Part shown: positions 1 to 6,002 of the stretch, in pieces | Numbering within the stretch: the first letter of the stretch is position 1 | Layout of the letters: the number at the start of each line of letters is the position of its first letter | NCBI GenBank assembly: GCA_946405045.1 | Contig: CAMJFV010000118.1 | Coordinates: forward strand, 1 to 6,411 | Direction: 5' to 3' | Length of the DNA: 6,411 nt | Source of the DNA: an uncultured Bacteroidales bacterium | Lineage (GTDB): Bacteria; Bacteroidota; Bacteroidia; Bacteroidales; Paludibacteraceae | The notes under the pieces: generated by a model | Databases searched by the model: none | What the model was told of the DNA's origin: nothing | What the model saw: only the letters and a program-made list of their open reading frames with translations | Program-made: the position numbers and the translations under genes

Positions 1-934
1 CTTGGAAACTTGCTCTCGCTTTTCTGATTTCCTCGTGAGACAATCCCTTCAAAAGAGATACCGCACAAGTTGCTATTGCATTCTCAATATTGATGTAGAC
101 TGGAACACCCAAGTCTACTCCCTTCAATACGCCCAACGGATAAACCACGTCGAAGATGACTTTTCCATTTGCGATCTTGATATTCTCTGCATGGAAGTCT
201 CCCTTCTCCACAGAATAAGTATAGATTTTCACACCTTTCTGCACAACTGGCTTGATAGGAAGGCCATCCTTCATAATCAACGCACCTCCTGGTTTGATAA
301 GAGCCACAAACTGTTCAAAGCTCTTCAGATACTCCTCGTAAGTGCCATAAATATCAAGATGGTCGGCATCTGTTGCTGTCACCACAGCGATTTGTGGAGC
401 CAGTGTCAAGAAAGAGCGGTCGAATTCGTCCGCCTCAACAACGACCAAGTTACTCTTATTGGAAAGATGCAGATTACTTTCAAAATTCTTTGACAATCCA
501 CCCAAGAAAGCGTTGCAATCCAAGAAAGAATTGTGAAGAGTATGTGCAATCATCGTAGTAGTTGTAGTCTTACCATGAGTTCCCGCGATACAGATGGCTT
601 CCTGGCTTTTTGTTATCGCGCCAAGAATCTGCGAACGCTTCATGATAGTGAAATTGTTCTTCTTGAAGAACAGATACTCAGTAAGATCATCTGGAATTGC
701 CGGAGTATACACGACTAAGGTATAGTTAGGATTCTTGAAATCCTCAGGTATGAACACTGTGTTATCCTCAAAGTGCACCTGTATACCCTCGCTGCGAAGT
801 TTGTCGGCAAGTTCTGTCTCTGTCTTGTCGTAGCCAGCCACAGAATAACCCTTCGCATTGAAGTAACGAGCAATGGCACTCATTCCGATACCACCTATTC
901 CTAAAAAGTAGATATTTTTAATTTTATCCAGCAT
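1..934 (-). CDS. murC: UDP-N-acetylmuramate--L-alanine ligase MurC, 3' end cut off by the window
   Basis: MurC is the cytoplasmic ATP-dependent ligase that adds L-alanine to UDP-MurNAc, the first amino acid of the peptidoglycan stem peptide. The frame is open from the ATG at 934 to the window edge, giving 311 codons; roughly the last 150 residues of a normal MurC (about 455-490) lie outside. Visible in order: an N-terminal UDP-binding Rossmann-like domain with GIGGIGMSAIARYF (residues 12-25), the ATP-binding P-loop GTHGKTTTTT (118-127, Lys122), the central-domain motif EADEFDRSFL (167-176), DADHLDIYG with His192 (189-197), and NIENAIA (282-288), which leads into the end of the central domain. 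The GTHGKT loop separates it from MurD and MurE, which carry GSNGKT or GTNGKT. The start lies 11 bases after the murG stop, preceded only by a weak GGAAAA, as is common in Bacteroidota. It is probably co-transcribed with murG. No frameshift is seen in the visible part. Confidence 0.97.
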   Translation of the reverse strand, partial: MLDKIKNIYFLGIGGIGMSAIARYFNAKGYSVAGYDKTETELADKLRSEGIQVHFEDNTVFIPEDFKNPNYTLVVYTPAIPDDLTEYLFFKKNNFTIMKRSQILGAITKSQEAICIAGTHGKTTTTTMIAHTLHNSFLDCNAFLGGLSKNFESNLHLSNKSNLVVVEADEFDRSFLTLAPQIAVVTATDADHLDIYGTYEEYLKSFEQFVALIKPGGALIMKDGLPIKPVVQKGVKIYTYSVEKGDFHAENIKIANGKVIFDVVYPLGVLKGVDLGVPVYINIENAIATCAVSLLKGLSHEEIRKARASFQ

Positions 935-945
935 TTTTCCAAAAT

Positions 946-2058
946 TTAAATCTCACCTAAAATCACACTTGCTATTCTGTCTGCCGAATCTTTCTGAGCC
1001 AATGCAAATGCATGCTCAGATATTGATGCGAGCGACGCTTCATCTGCCACCAGACGCAACGCCTCAGGTACCAATTTCTCCACTGCCTCAGCATCCTTTA
1101 TCATCACAGCCGCATTCTTTGTAGACAATGCCATCGCATTCTTTGTCTGATGGTCCTCTGCCACATTTGGAGATGGGACCAGAATTGATGGTTTACCTAA
1201 CAGACATAGCTCAGATATTGAGCTTGCTCCTGCTCTCGACACAACAAGATCTGCCACAGCGTACGCATAATCCATACGTGACACGAAGTCTGTACATACC
1301 AAGTTTGGATTATTACTTTCGTCAGCCTTCTTCTTCGCGTCTTCAAAATAGTATTTTCCAGTCTGCCATATCACCTGCACACCACTCTGCTTGATAGCGT
1401 CAAGACCAGCTATGATACTGTTGTTGACCGTGCGGGCACCAAGGCTACCGCCAATCACAAGAATGGTTTTCTTTGATGAATCAAGACCGAAGAAATCATA
1501 TGCCTCCTGTGCTCCCTTCTGCACATTCAAGAAATCCTGACGGACAGGATTACCCGTCATCACCAGTTTTTCAGCAGGGAAGAATCGTTCCATTCCGTCG
1601 TATGCCACACAAATCTTCTTCACACCTTTCGACAAAAATTTGTTTGCCACACCGGCATATGAATTCTGTTCCTGCAAGAAAGTAGGCACGCCAAGCTTGT
1701 TCGCAGCGTATAGAGTTGGACAACTTGCATAACCACCTACACCGACTACAGCGTCTGGCTTGAACTCCTTGACTATTGATTTCGCCTTGAAATAGCTTTT
1801 TACAAAACGATAGACAACTTTGATATTCTTAAGGATTCCCGACGGTGACATGCTTCTCACCAATCCGTTCACCTGTAATCCGATAATCTTATAGCCTGCC
1901 TTAGGCACACGTTCCATCTCCATACGACCCTCAGCTCCCACAAATAGGAACTCACCGTCTGGAAAACGTTTCTTTAACGCATTAGCAATAGAAATAGCTG
2001 GGAATATGTGACCACCCGTACCTCCACCACTGATGATGAATCTTTTGTTTGCCGCCAT
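946..2058 (-). CDS. murG: Undecaprenyl-PP-MurNAc-pentapeptide GlcNAc transferase MurG
   Basis: MurG transfers GlcNAc from UDP-GlcNAc to lipid I, making lipid II on the inner face of the cytoplasmic membrane. From the ATG at 2058 the protein is 370 residues, normal for the family. The N-terminal GT-B half has the glycine-rich loop GGGTGGHIFP (residues 11-20, His17), a second glycine loop GVGGYAS (106-112) and QEQNSYAG (129-136). The C-terminal half has GGSLGAR (203-209) in the linker-to-UDP-GlcNAc domain, SRAGASSISEL (274-284), which fits the UDP-GlcNAc-binding helix, and EDHQTKNA (301-308). A longer frame begins at a TTG at 2091 and would add 11 residues. I prefer the ATG because it puts the first glycine loop at the family's usual distance from the N-terminus and avoids a rare start codon. 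The gene is preceded by a 145-base gap, unlike its tightly packed neighbours, so it may have its own promoter. It ends 11 bases before murC. Confidence 0.96.
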   Translation of the reverse strand: MAANKRFIISGGGTGGHIFPAISIANALKKRFPDGEFLFVGAEGRMEMERVPKAGYKIIGLQVNGLVRSMSPSGILKNIKVVYRFVKSYFKAKSIVKEFKPDAVVGVGGYASCPTLYAANKLGVPTFLQEQNSYAGVANKFLSKGVKKICVAYDGMERFFPAEKLVMTGNPVRQDFLNVQKGAQEAYDFFGLDSSKKTILVIGGSLGARTVNNSIIAGLDAIKQSGVQVIWQTGKYYFEDAKKKADESNNPNLVCTDFVSRMDYAYAVADLVVSRAGASSISELCLLGKPSILVPSPNVAEDHQTKNAMALSTKNAAVMIKDAEAVEKLVPEALRLVADEASLASISEHAFALAQKDSADRIASVILGEI

Positions 2059-2140
2059 GTTGTCTAAAATAAAGTTCTTTTGTTCTTCCAAGCCGGAAAT
2101 GCTTGTCTATTTCAACTACACTCTATACTCAATCATCTGC

Positions 2141-2176
2141 ATGGATATTCTTTACACACAATACTACAAAATCCAT
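2141..2176 (-). repeat. Imperfect inverted repeat ahead of murG
   Basis: On the minus strand, ATGGATTTT (2176-2168) and AATATCCAT (2149-2141) are reverse complements except for one central T-T mismatch, giving 8 of 9 pairs around an 18-base spacer. The repeat spans the -7 box of the possible promoter, so it could be an operator, or a weak leader hairpin. It has no following T-run and is AT-rich, so chance is a real alternative. Confidence 0.3.
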
Positions 2177-2190
2177 AGCAGAAAATCAAA
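2159..2190 (-). promoter_or_regulatory. Possible Bacteroidota-type promoter for murG-murC
   Basis: Reading the minus strand, TTTG at 2190-2187 is followed after 20 bases by TAGTATTG at 2166-2159. The Bacteroides primary sigma factor consensus is TTTG at -33 and TAnnTTTG at -7, so the -33 box is exact and the -7 box differs at one defined position (A for T), with spacing in the usual range. Transcription would begin around 2150-2155, leaving a leader of about 95 bases before the murG ATG. The position, just inside the only large gap in the cluster, fits an internal promoter. Short AT-rich matches of this kind also occur by chance, so this remains tentative. Confidence 0.35.
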
Positions 2191-2203
2191 CGTCTCTTCA
2201 ATC

Positions 2204-3445
2204 CTATTCAGACTCTTCTACCACAATCTGTTTATCTTTCCTTTTGTTTTGCAACGTCTTCACATGGACACTTACCGAAAGGATTATTCCAAACAAAATG
2301 CCTGTCATCCAAATAGAGGTTCCTCCCTTACTTACAAAAGGTAGCGGCTGACCAGTGACAAAGTCGCCTAACGCCACACCTACCGCCATGTTTATCATAG
2401 CCTGAAAGACTATCAATAATGCACAAGCAAGCGTCAACATCGCATAGACCATACTTCCTGATTTATATGCAATAATAATTGCCCGCCACAAGATACAAAG
2501 ATAGGAAAATATCACTAACAAACCAACAAATAATCCTAACTCTTCCAGAATTATCGAAAAAATATAATCCGAAAATGCTTGAGGAAGACGGAATCTTTCT
2601 CGGCCTCCAGCGACACCATTTCCTATTATATGGCTGTTGGCAACAGCCATTTTGGCATGAGACACCTGGTAGTTTTCATCATTAACAACAAATTTAAGGC
2701 TAGGGTCGTCTTCTGCCTTTCCTCCTAAAAATGAATTCTCTACTCGTGAAACCCAAGTAGGCAAACGATGTAAAGGAGTGCCTTTCAAATTTTCTGCAGG
2801 GACAATCTTTCCAATGGTTCCAAGAACCAAAGCAAATGAGAGGAACAATCCCATTATACACAAAAAAGGCTTTAAATTCAGACCTCCCGCCAGCAACAGA
2901 CAGATTGTTACCACAGTCAAAAGCATCAATCCCGACATATTCTCCAATCCGATCGGCACCAACCATAGGCTATAGACCACAAATAATGTGAGCCATCCTT
3001 TTTTGGTAGGCACCAACCCTTTGTCCGTGGAATACTGTCCTATCCAAAATGCCAGGAATATCACATAGAACACCTTGACAAGTTCTGACCATTGTATACC
3101 AAACATCGTTCGTCTGGCTCCATTAACCAGATCTCCAAATTTTGGAGTCAACAGAAGCATTATCCACGACAGTAATGCACCGATGACTAAAAAGACCGTC
3201 AATTTGGATGAGAACAATCGTTTGACGCCAATCTGCACCACCGTCAAAGTGATCCCCAGTCCAGTCAGAATCATGAAAATATGGCGATAGAATTCTCTGT
3301 TATAATCGCCATTTCTGACTGTCACATTTGCTTGAATTGAACTGTAGACCTCTATTACCGAGATTGCGAGCAATGATGCTATAGCAATCCATATATAGAG
3401 GTCGCCAAGAAACAATTTTTTAAAGAAAGCATTGCGTTCACTCAT
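2204..3445 (-). CDS. ftsW: Septal peptidoglycan glycosyltransferase FtsW (SEDS family)
   Basis: FtsW is the membrane polymerase that links lipid II into glycan strands at the division septum, working with a class B penicillin-binding protein (FtsI/PBP3). The 413-residue protein has about ten hydrophobic segments (roughly 14-35, 53-72, 84-100, 121-137, 150-164, 169-187, 191-211, 294-318, 333-356, 377-396) and a charged cytoplasmic tail. SEDS signatures are NGARR (108-112), the large extracytoplasmic loop (about 212-292) ending in FSDYIF with Asp293, which matches the catalytic aspartate of the family, then EELGL (301-305) and TGQPLPFVSKGGTS (364-377). RodA shares this fold; FtsW is favoured because the gene sits between murD and murG, the classic ftsW slot. 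The usual FQPSE stretch reads IQWSE here (117-121). The ATG lies one base after the murD stop, suggesting translational coupling. Confidence 0.95.
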   Translation of the reverse strand: MSERNAFFKKLFLGDLYIWIAIASLLAISVIEVYSSIQANVTVRNGDYNREFYRHIFMILTGLGITLTVVQIGVKRLFSSKLTVFLVIGALLSWIMLLLTPKFGDLVNGARRTMFGIQWSELVKVFYVIFLAFWIGQYSTDKGLVPTKKGWLTLFVVYSLWLVPIGLENMSGLMLLTVVTICLLLAGGLNLKPFLCIMGLFLSFALVLGTIGKIVPAENLKGTPLHRLPTWVSRVENSFLGGKAEDDPSLKFVVNDENYQVSHAKMAVANSHIIGNGVAGGRERFRLPQAFSDYIFSIILEELGLFVGLLVIFSYLCILWRAIIIAYKSGSMVYAMLTLACALLIVFQAMINMAVGVALGDFVTGQPLPFVSKGGTSIWMTGILFGIILSVSVHVKTLQNKRKDKQIVVEESE

Positions 3446-3470
3446 TTTACAAGCGTTTTACGCACTCCTT
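3446..3470 (-). promoter_or_regulatory. Possible hairpin-spaced ribosome binding site for ftsW
   Basis: On the minus strand a good Shine-Dalgarno match, AAGGAG (3470-3465), lies 19 bases before the ftsW ATG, which is too far for normal use. The spacer contains GCGTAAAACGC (3463-3453), able to form a 4-bp stem with an AAA loop. Looping out these 11 bases would leave an effective spacing of 8. All of this lies inside the last codons of murD, whose C-terminal residues FKECVKRL could by themselves explain the AAGGAG. Translational coupling from murD is a simpler explanation. Confidence 0.25.
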
Positions 3471-4781
3471 GAATTGTTGTCCTCTATCCTCATAGCTCTT
3501 GAACAAGTCGAAGCTTGCGCAACATGGAGAAAGAAGCACAGTATCTCCCTTGTCAGCAAATGCGAAACACTTGTTGACTGCCTCTTCCATAGAACCCGCG
3601 TCTGCAATATTTTCAACCTTACCGTCGAAGAAAGCATGAAGTTTGGTATTATCAACGCCAAGACATACGATAGCCTTTACCTTCTCCTTTACCAAATCCT
3701 CTATCTCTGTGTAATCATTACCCTTGTCCTTACCACCAAGAATCAAAACAACAGGAGTCTGCATACACTGCAAAGCATACCAGCATGAGTTGACATTAGT
3801 AGCCTTTGAATCGTTGATGAACAACACGCTTCTCACCTTTGCCACTGGCTCAAGACGGTGCTCCACTCCGCTGAAATCACTGAATGCCTTACGGATAGTG
3901 TCCTTCTTGATGCCTTCAACTCCAGCTGCGATACCAGCCGCCATTGAATTGTAGATGTTGTGCTGTCCCTTCAAAGCAAGTTTATTAATATCCATATCTA
4001 TATAATTGTTTTTTAAGTTGATTACTAATTTTTCATTCTCTAAGAAAGCTGCCATATTCTCAATTGTCTGTATCGAGAACGGCATCATCTTTGCCTTGAT
4101 ATCATACTTCTCAAGTTCCTTTGTCACGACAGGATCTTCATTCCAATAGATGAATGTGTCGTTCTCTGTCATGTTCTGCAGAATACGCATCTTGGAATCC
4201 ACGTAGTTCTGGAACTTATAATCGTAACGGTCCAAATGATCCGGAGTGATGTTGAGCAGGATAGCTATATCCGCCTTGAAATCATACATTCCGTCCAACT
4301 GGAAACTACTTAGCTCGATAATGTAGTAGTCGTGAGGATCGATAGCCACCTGACGTGCCAAGCTGAAACCGATGTTTCCTGCAAGAGATGCGTCAAGACC
4401 AGCCTCTTTGAAGATATAGTGCACAAGTGTTGTGGTTGTCGTTTTACCATTGCTGCCTGTGATACAGATCATCTTCGACTTTGAGTAGCGTCCGGCGAAT
4501 TCGATTTCAGAGATTATGTTGATGCCTTTCTCTCTCAATTTCTTGATGATTGGAGCTTTCTCTGGAATACCTGGGCTTTTGATCACCTCATCTGCATTCA
4601 AGATCAACTCTTCTGTATGCTGACCCTGCTCCCAAGCAATATTATACTGGTTGAGTTCAGCCACATATTTTTCTTTGATTGGCGACATGTCCGACACAAA
4701 AACATCGAAGCCCTGCTTTTGGGCCAAGATTGCCGAACCAACACCACTTTCTCCTGCTCCTAAAACAACTATTCTTTTCAT
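3447..4781 (-). CDS. murD: UDP-N-acetylmuramoyl-L-alanine--D-glutamate ligase MurD
   Basis: MurD adds D-glutamate to UDP-MurNAc-L-Ala in the cytoplasm, using ATP. At 444 residues it is of normal length. The N-terminal domain opens with LGAGESGVGSAILA (residues 7-20), the UDP-binding loop. The central ATPase domain has the P-loop GSNGKTTTTT (109-118, Lys113), ELSSFQLD (156-163, Glu156), NITPDHLDRY (177-186, His182) and Lys197, which aligns with the carbamylated lysine (Lys198) of E. coli MurD. The C-terminal domain has EHRLEPV (307-313), NDSKATNV (323-330), GGKDKG (349-354) and LLSPCCASFDLFKSYEDRG (416-434), a MurD hallmark that tells it from MurC, MurE and MurF. The start codon shares one base with the mraY stop (TAATG), so translation is probably coupled; AAAGG at 4793-4789, seven bases upstream, is a plausible ribosome binding site. 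ftsW follows after one base. Confidence 0.98.
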   Translation of the reverse strand: MKRIVVLGAGESGVGSAILAQKQGFDVFVSDMSPIKEKYVAELNQYNIAWEQGQHTEELILNADEVIKSPGIPEKAPIIKKLREKGINIISEIEFAGRYSKSKMICITGSNGKTTTTTLVHYIFKEAGLDASLAGNIGFSLARQVAIDPHDYYIIELSSFQLDGMYDFKADIAILLNITPDHLDRYDYKFQNYVDSKMRILQNMTENDTFIYWNEDPVVTKELEKYDIKAKMMPFSIQTIENMAAFLENEKLVINLKNNYIDMDINKLALKGQHNIYNSMAAGIAAGVEGIKKDTIRKAFSDFSGVEHRLEPVAKVRSVLFINDSKATNVNSCWYALQCMQTPVVLILGGKDKGNDYTEIEDLVKEKVKAIVCLGVDNTKLHAFFDGKVENIADAGSMEEAVNKCFAFADKGDTVLLSPCCASFDLFKSYEDRGQQFKECVKRL

Positions 4782-5989
4782 TATCTAACCTTTAAAGTCA
4801 AAACTGTAATTACTGCCAAAAGCAAACCTACAATCCAGAATCTTGCCACGATTTTAGCTTCTGGCATTCCTTTCTTCTGGAAATGATGGTGTAGTGGAGA
4901 CATCAGGAATATACGTCGTCCTTCACCGTATTTCTTCTTAGTGTACTTGAAATACGACACCTGAAGCATCACAGACAAATTCTCCGCGATAAACACACCA
5001 CACAATATAGGGATCAACAACTCTTTACGTATAATCATCGCCACAGCAGCTATAACACCTCCAAGCATAAGGCTACCTGTGTCGCCCATAAACACCTGAG
5101 CAGGGAATGAGTTGTACCACAGGAATCCAAGTGTCGCGCCGACAAACGCGCACAAATAAACCACAAGTTCCTCCGACTTAGGAATGTACATGATATTAAG
5201 GTAGCTTGCGAATTCCACGTGGGCCGACAAGTATGCCAGAATACCCAGTGCGACTCCTATTATCATCGACGTTCCGACGGACAATCCATCCAAACCATCA
5301 GTCAAATTGGCGCCGTTGGAAATGAACGTCATCACGAAGATTGTGACCAACACGAAGAAGATCCATCCAAGTGGCTGAGCATAGTCGCCAGCAAACTCAA
5401 ATATCGAGGCATAATCGAAATTATGGTTTTTCACAAACGGAATAGTTGTCTGTGTCGACTTCACATTCTCCTTCTTATAGTTTACCACCTCAACATTTTC
5501 TTTGTTGACAGTAGCGTAATTCTCTCTTATCACCACATCCGGGCTACAGTATAGAACTAAACCAAGGAAAAGACCGGCAGCGACCTGGCCGATGATCTTC
5601 ACGCGTGGAGACATTCCGTCTTTATTCTTTTTGAATACCTTAATATAATCATCCATACCTCCCAGGAATCCTAGCCACAGAGTGATGGCAAGCATCAGAA
5701 GCATGTATATATTAGAAAGATTTCCGAACAACAGACATGGAATGATTATACCACCTATGATAATCACACCACCCATTGTAGGTGTGCCCTTTTTCGACAT
5801 CTGTCCTTCAAGATTCAAATCTCTGATAGTCTCACCTATCTGACGAAGTTGCAAATATTCAATCATTTTCTTTCCGAAAATGATAACAAAGAGCAACGCT
5901 CCGACAAATGCCAATGCAGAACGGAATGTCACATAGTGGAACAAACCCGCTCCTGGGAATGTCATGCCTTCAAACAAATAATAAAACAT
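4781..5989 (-). CDS. mraY: Phospho-N-acetylmuramoyl-pentapeptide-transferase MraY
   Basis: MraY is the integral membrane enzyme that moves phospho-MurNAc-pentapeptide from UDP to undecaprenyl phosphate, forming lipid I. Family motifs are KKGTPTMGG (residues 66-74), the aspartate pair in GMDDYIK (Asp113, Asp114), NLTDGLDGL (228-236), MGDTGSL (301-307, Asp303) and SPLHHHF (364-370), the triple histidine being specific to MraY rather than WecA-type relatives. Hydrophobic segments fit ten membrane helices (about 18-38, 72-90, 94-112, 132-149, 207-224, 239-256, 276-291, 308-320, 325-345, 380-399). At 402 residues it is about 40 longer than E. coli MraY (360); the excess is a polar, Lys/Asn/Glu-rich loop at about 150-205, predicted to face the periplasm. 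It starts 13 bases after murE, with a purine run AGAGAGA (5998-5992) that is rather close to the ATG for a true Shine-Dalgarno site. Its stop overlaps the murD start. Confidence 0.98.
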   Translation of the reverse strand: MFYYLFEGMTFPGAGLFHYVTFRSALAFVGALLFVIIFGKKMIEYLQLRQIGETIRDLNLEGQMSKKGTPTMGGVIIIGGIIIPCLLFGNLSNIYMLLMLAITLWLGFLGGMDDYIKVFKKNKDGMSPRVKIIGQVAAGLFLGLVLYCSPDVVIRENYATVNKENVEVVNYKKENVKSTQTTIPFVKNHNFDYASIFEFAGDYAQPLGWIFFVLVTIFVMTFISNGANLTDGLDGLSVGTSMIIGVALGILAYLSAHVEFASYLNIMYIPKSEELVVYLCAFVGATLGFLWYNSFPAQVFMGDTGSLMLGGVIAAVAMIIRKELLIPILCGVFIAENLSVMLQVSYFKYTKKKYGEGRRIFLMSPLHHHFQKKGMPEAKIVARFWIVGLLLAVITVLTLKVR

Positions 5990-6002
5990 AATCTCTCTAT
6001 TA

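Larger units (their letters stand above)
2059..2203 (-). other. Non-coding gap between ftsW and murG
   Basis: This 145-base AT-rich stretch separates the ftsW stop codon from the preferred murG ATG. It is the only sizeable intergenic space in the window; other junctions range from a 1-base overlap to 13 bases. The minus strand holds only trivial reading frames, such as a 15-codon frame from the ATG at 2176. It contains a possible promoter (2159-2190) overlapped by an imperfect inverted repeat (2141-2176). I see no strong hairpin followed by a T-run, so a terminator for ftsW is not supported. If murG starts at the TTG at 2091, the gap shrinks to 112 bases but keeps both elements. Confidence 0.8.

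Noticed and set aside
2..493. A 163-codon plus-strand reading frame antisense to murC
   Set aside because: It begins at TTG, has no recognisable domain, and lies wholly opposite a murC region with intact conserved motifs. It is explained by codon bias in murC.
2129..2176. A 15-codon leader-peptide-like frame in the ftsW-murG gap
   Set aside because: It has no run of regulatory codons, no following terminator or antiterminator pair, and would overlap the possible promoter, so an attenuator is not supported.
2033..2344. A 103-codon plus-strand frame spanning the ftsW-murG gap
   Set aside because: It starts with ATG, but most of it is antisense to the murG start and the ftsW end, and the sequence is low-complexity, reflecting AT-rich DNA. 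I see no ribosome binding site or family resemblance.
2700..2966. An 88-codon minus-strand frame inside ftsW in another phase
   Set aside because: It is an alternative-frame shadow of ftsW; its translation shows no recognisable protein family.
3432..3788. A 118-codon plus-strand frame antisense to the ftsW start and the murD end
   Set aside because: It has a TTG start and no domain, and the opposing murD and ftsW frames carry full family motifs.
5219..5554. A 111-codon plus-strand frame opposite mraY
   Set aside because: It has a non-ATG start, a composition unlike a folded protein, and lies entirely within a strongly supported mraY.
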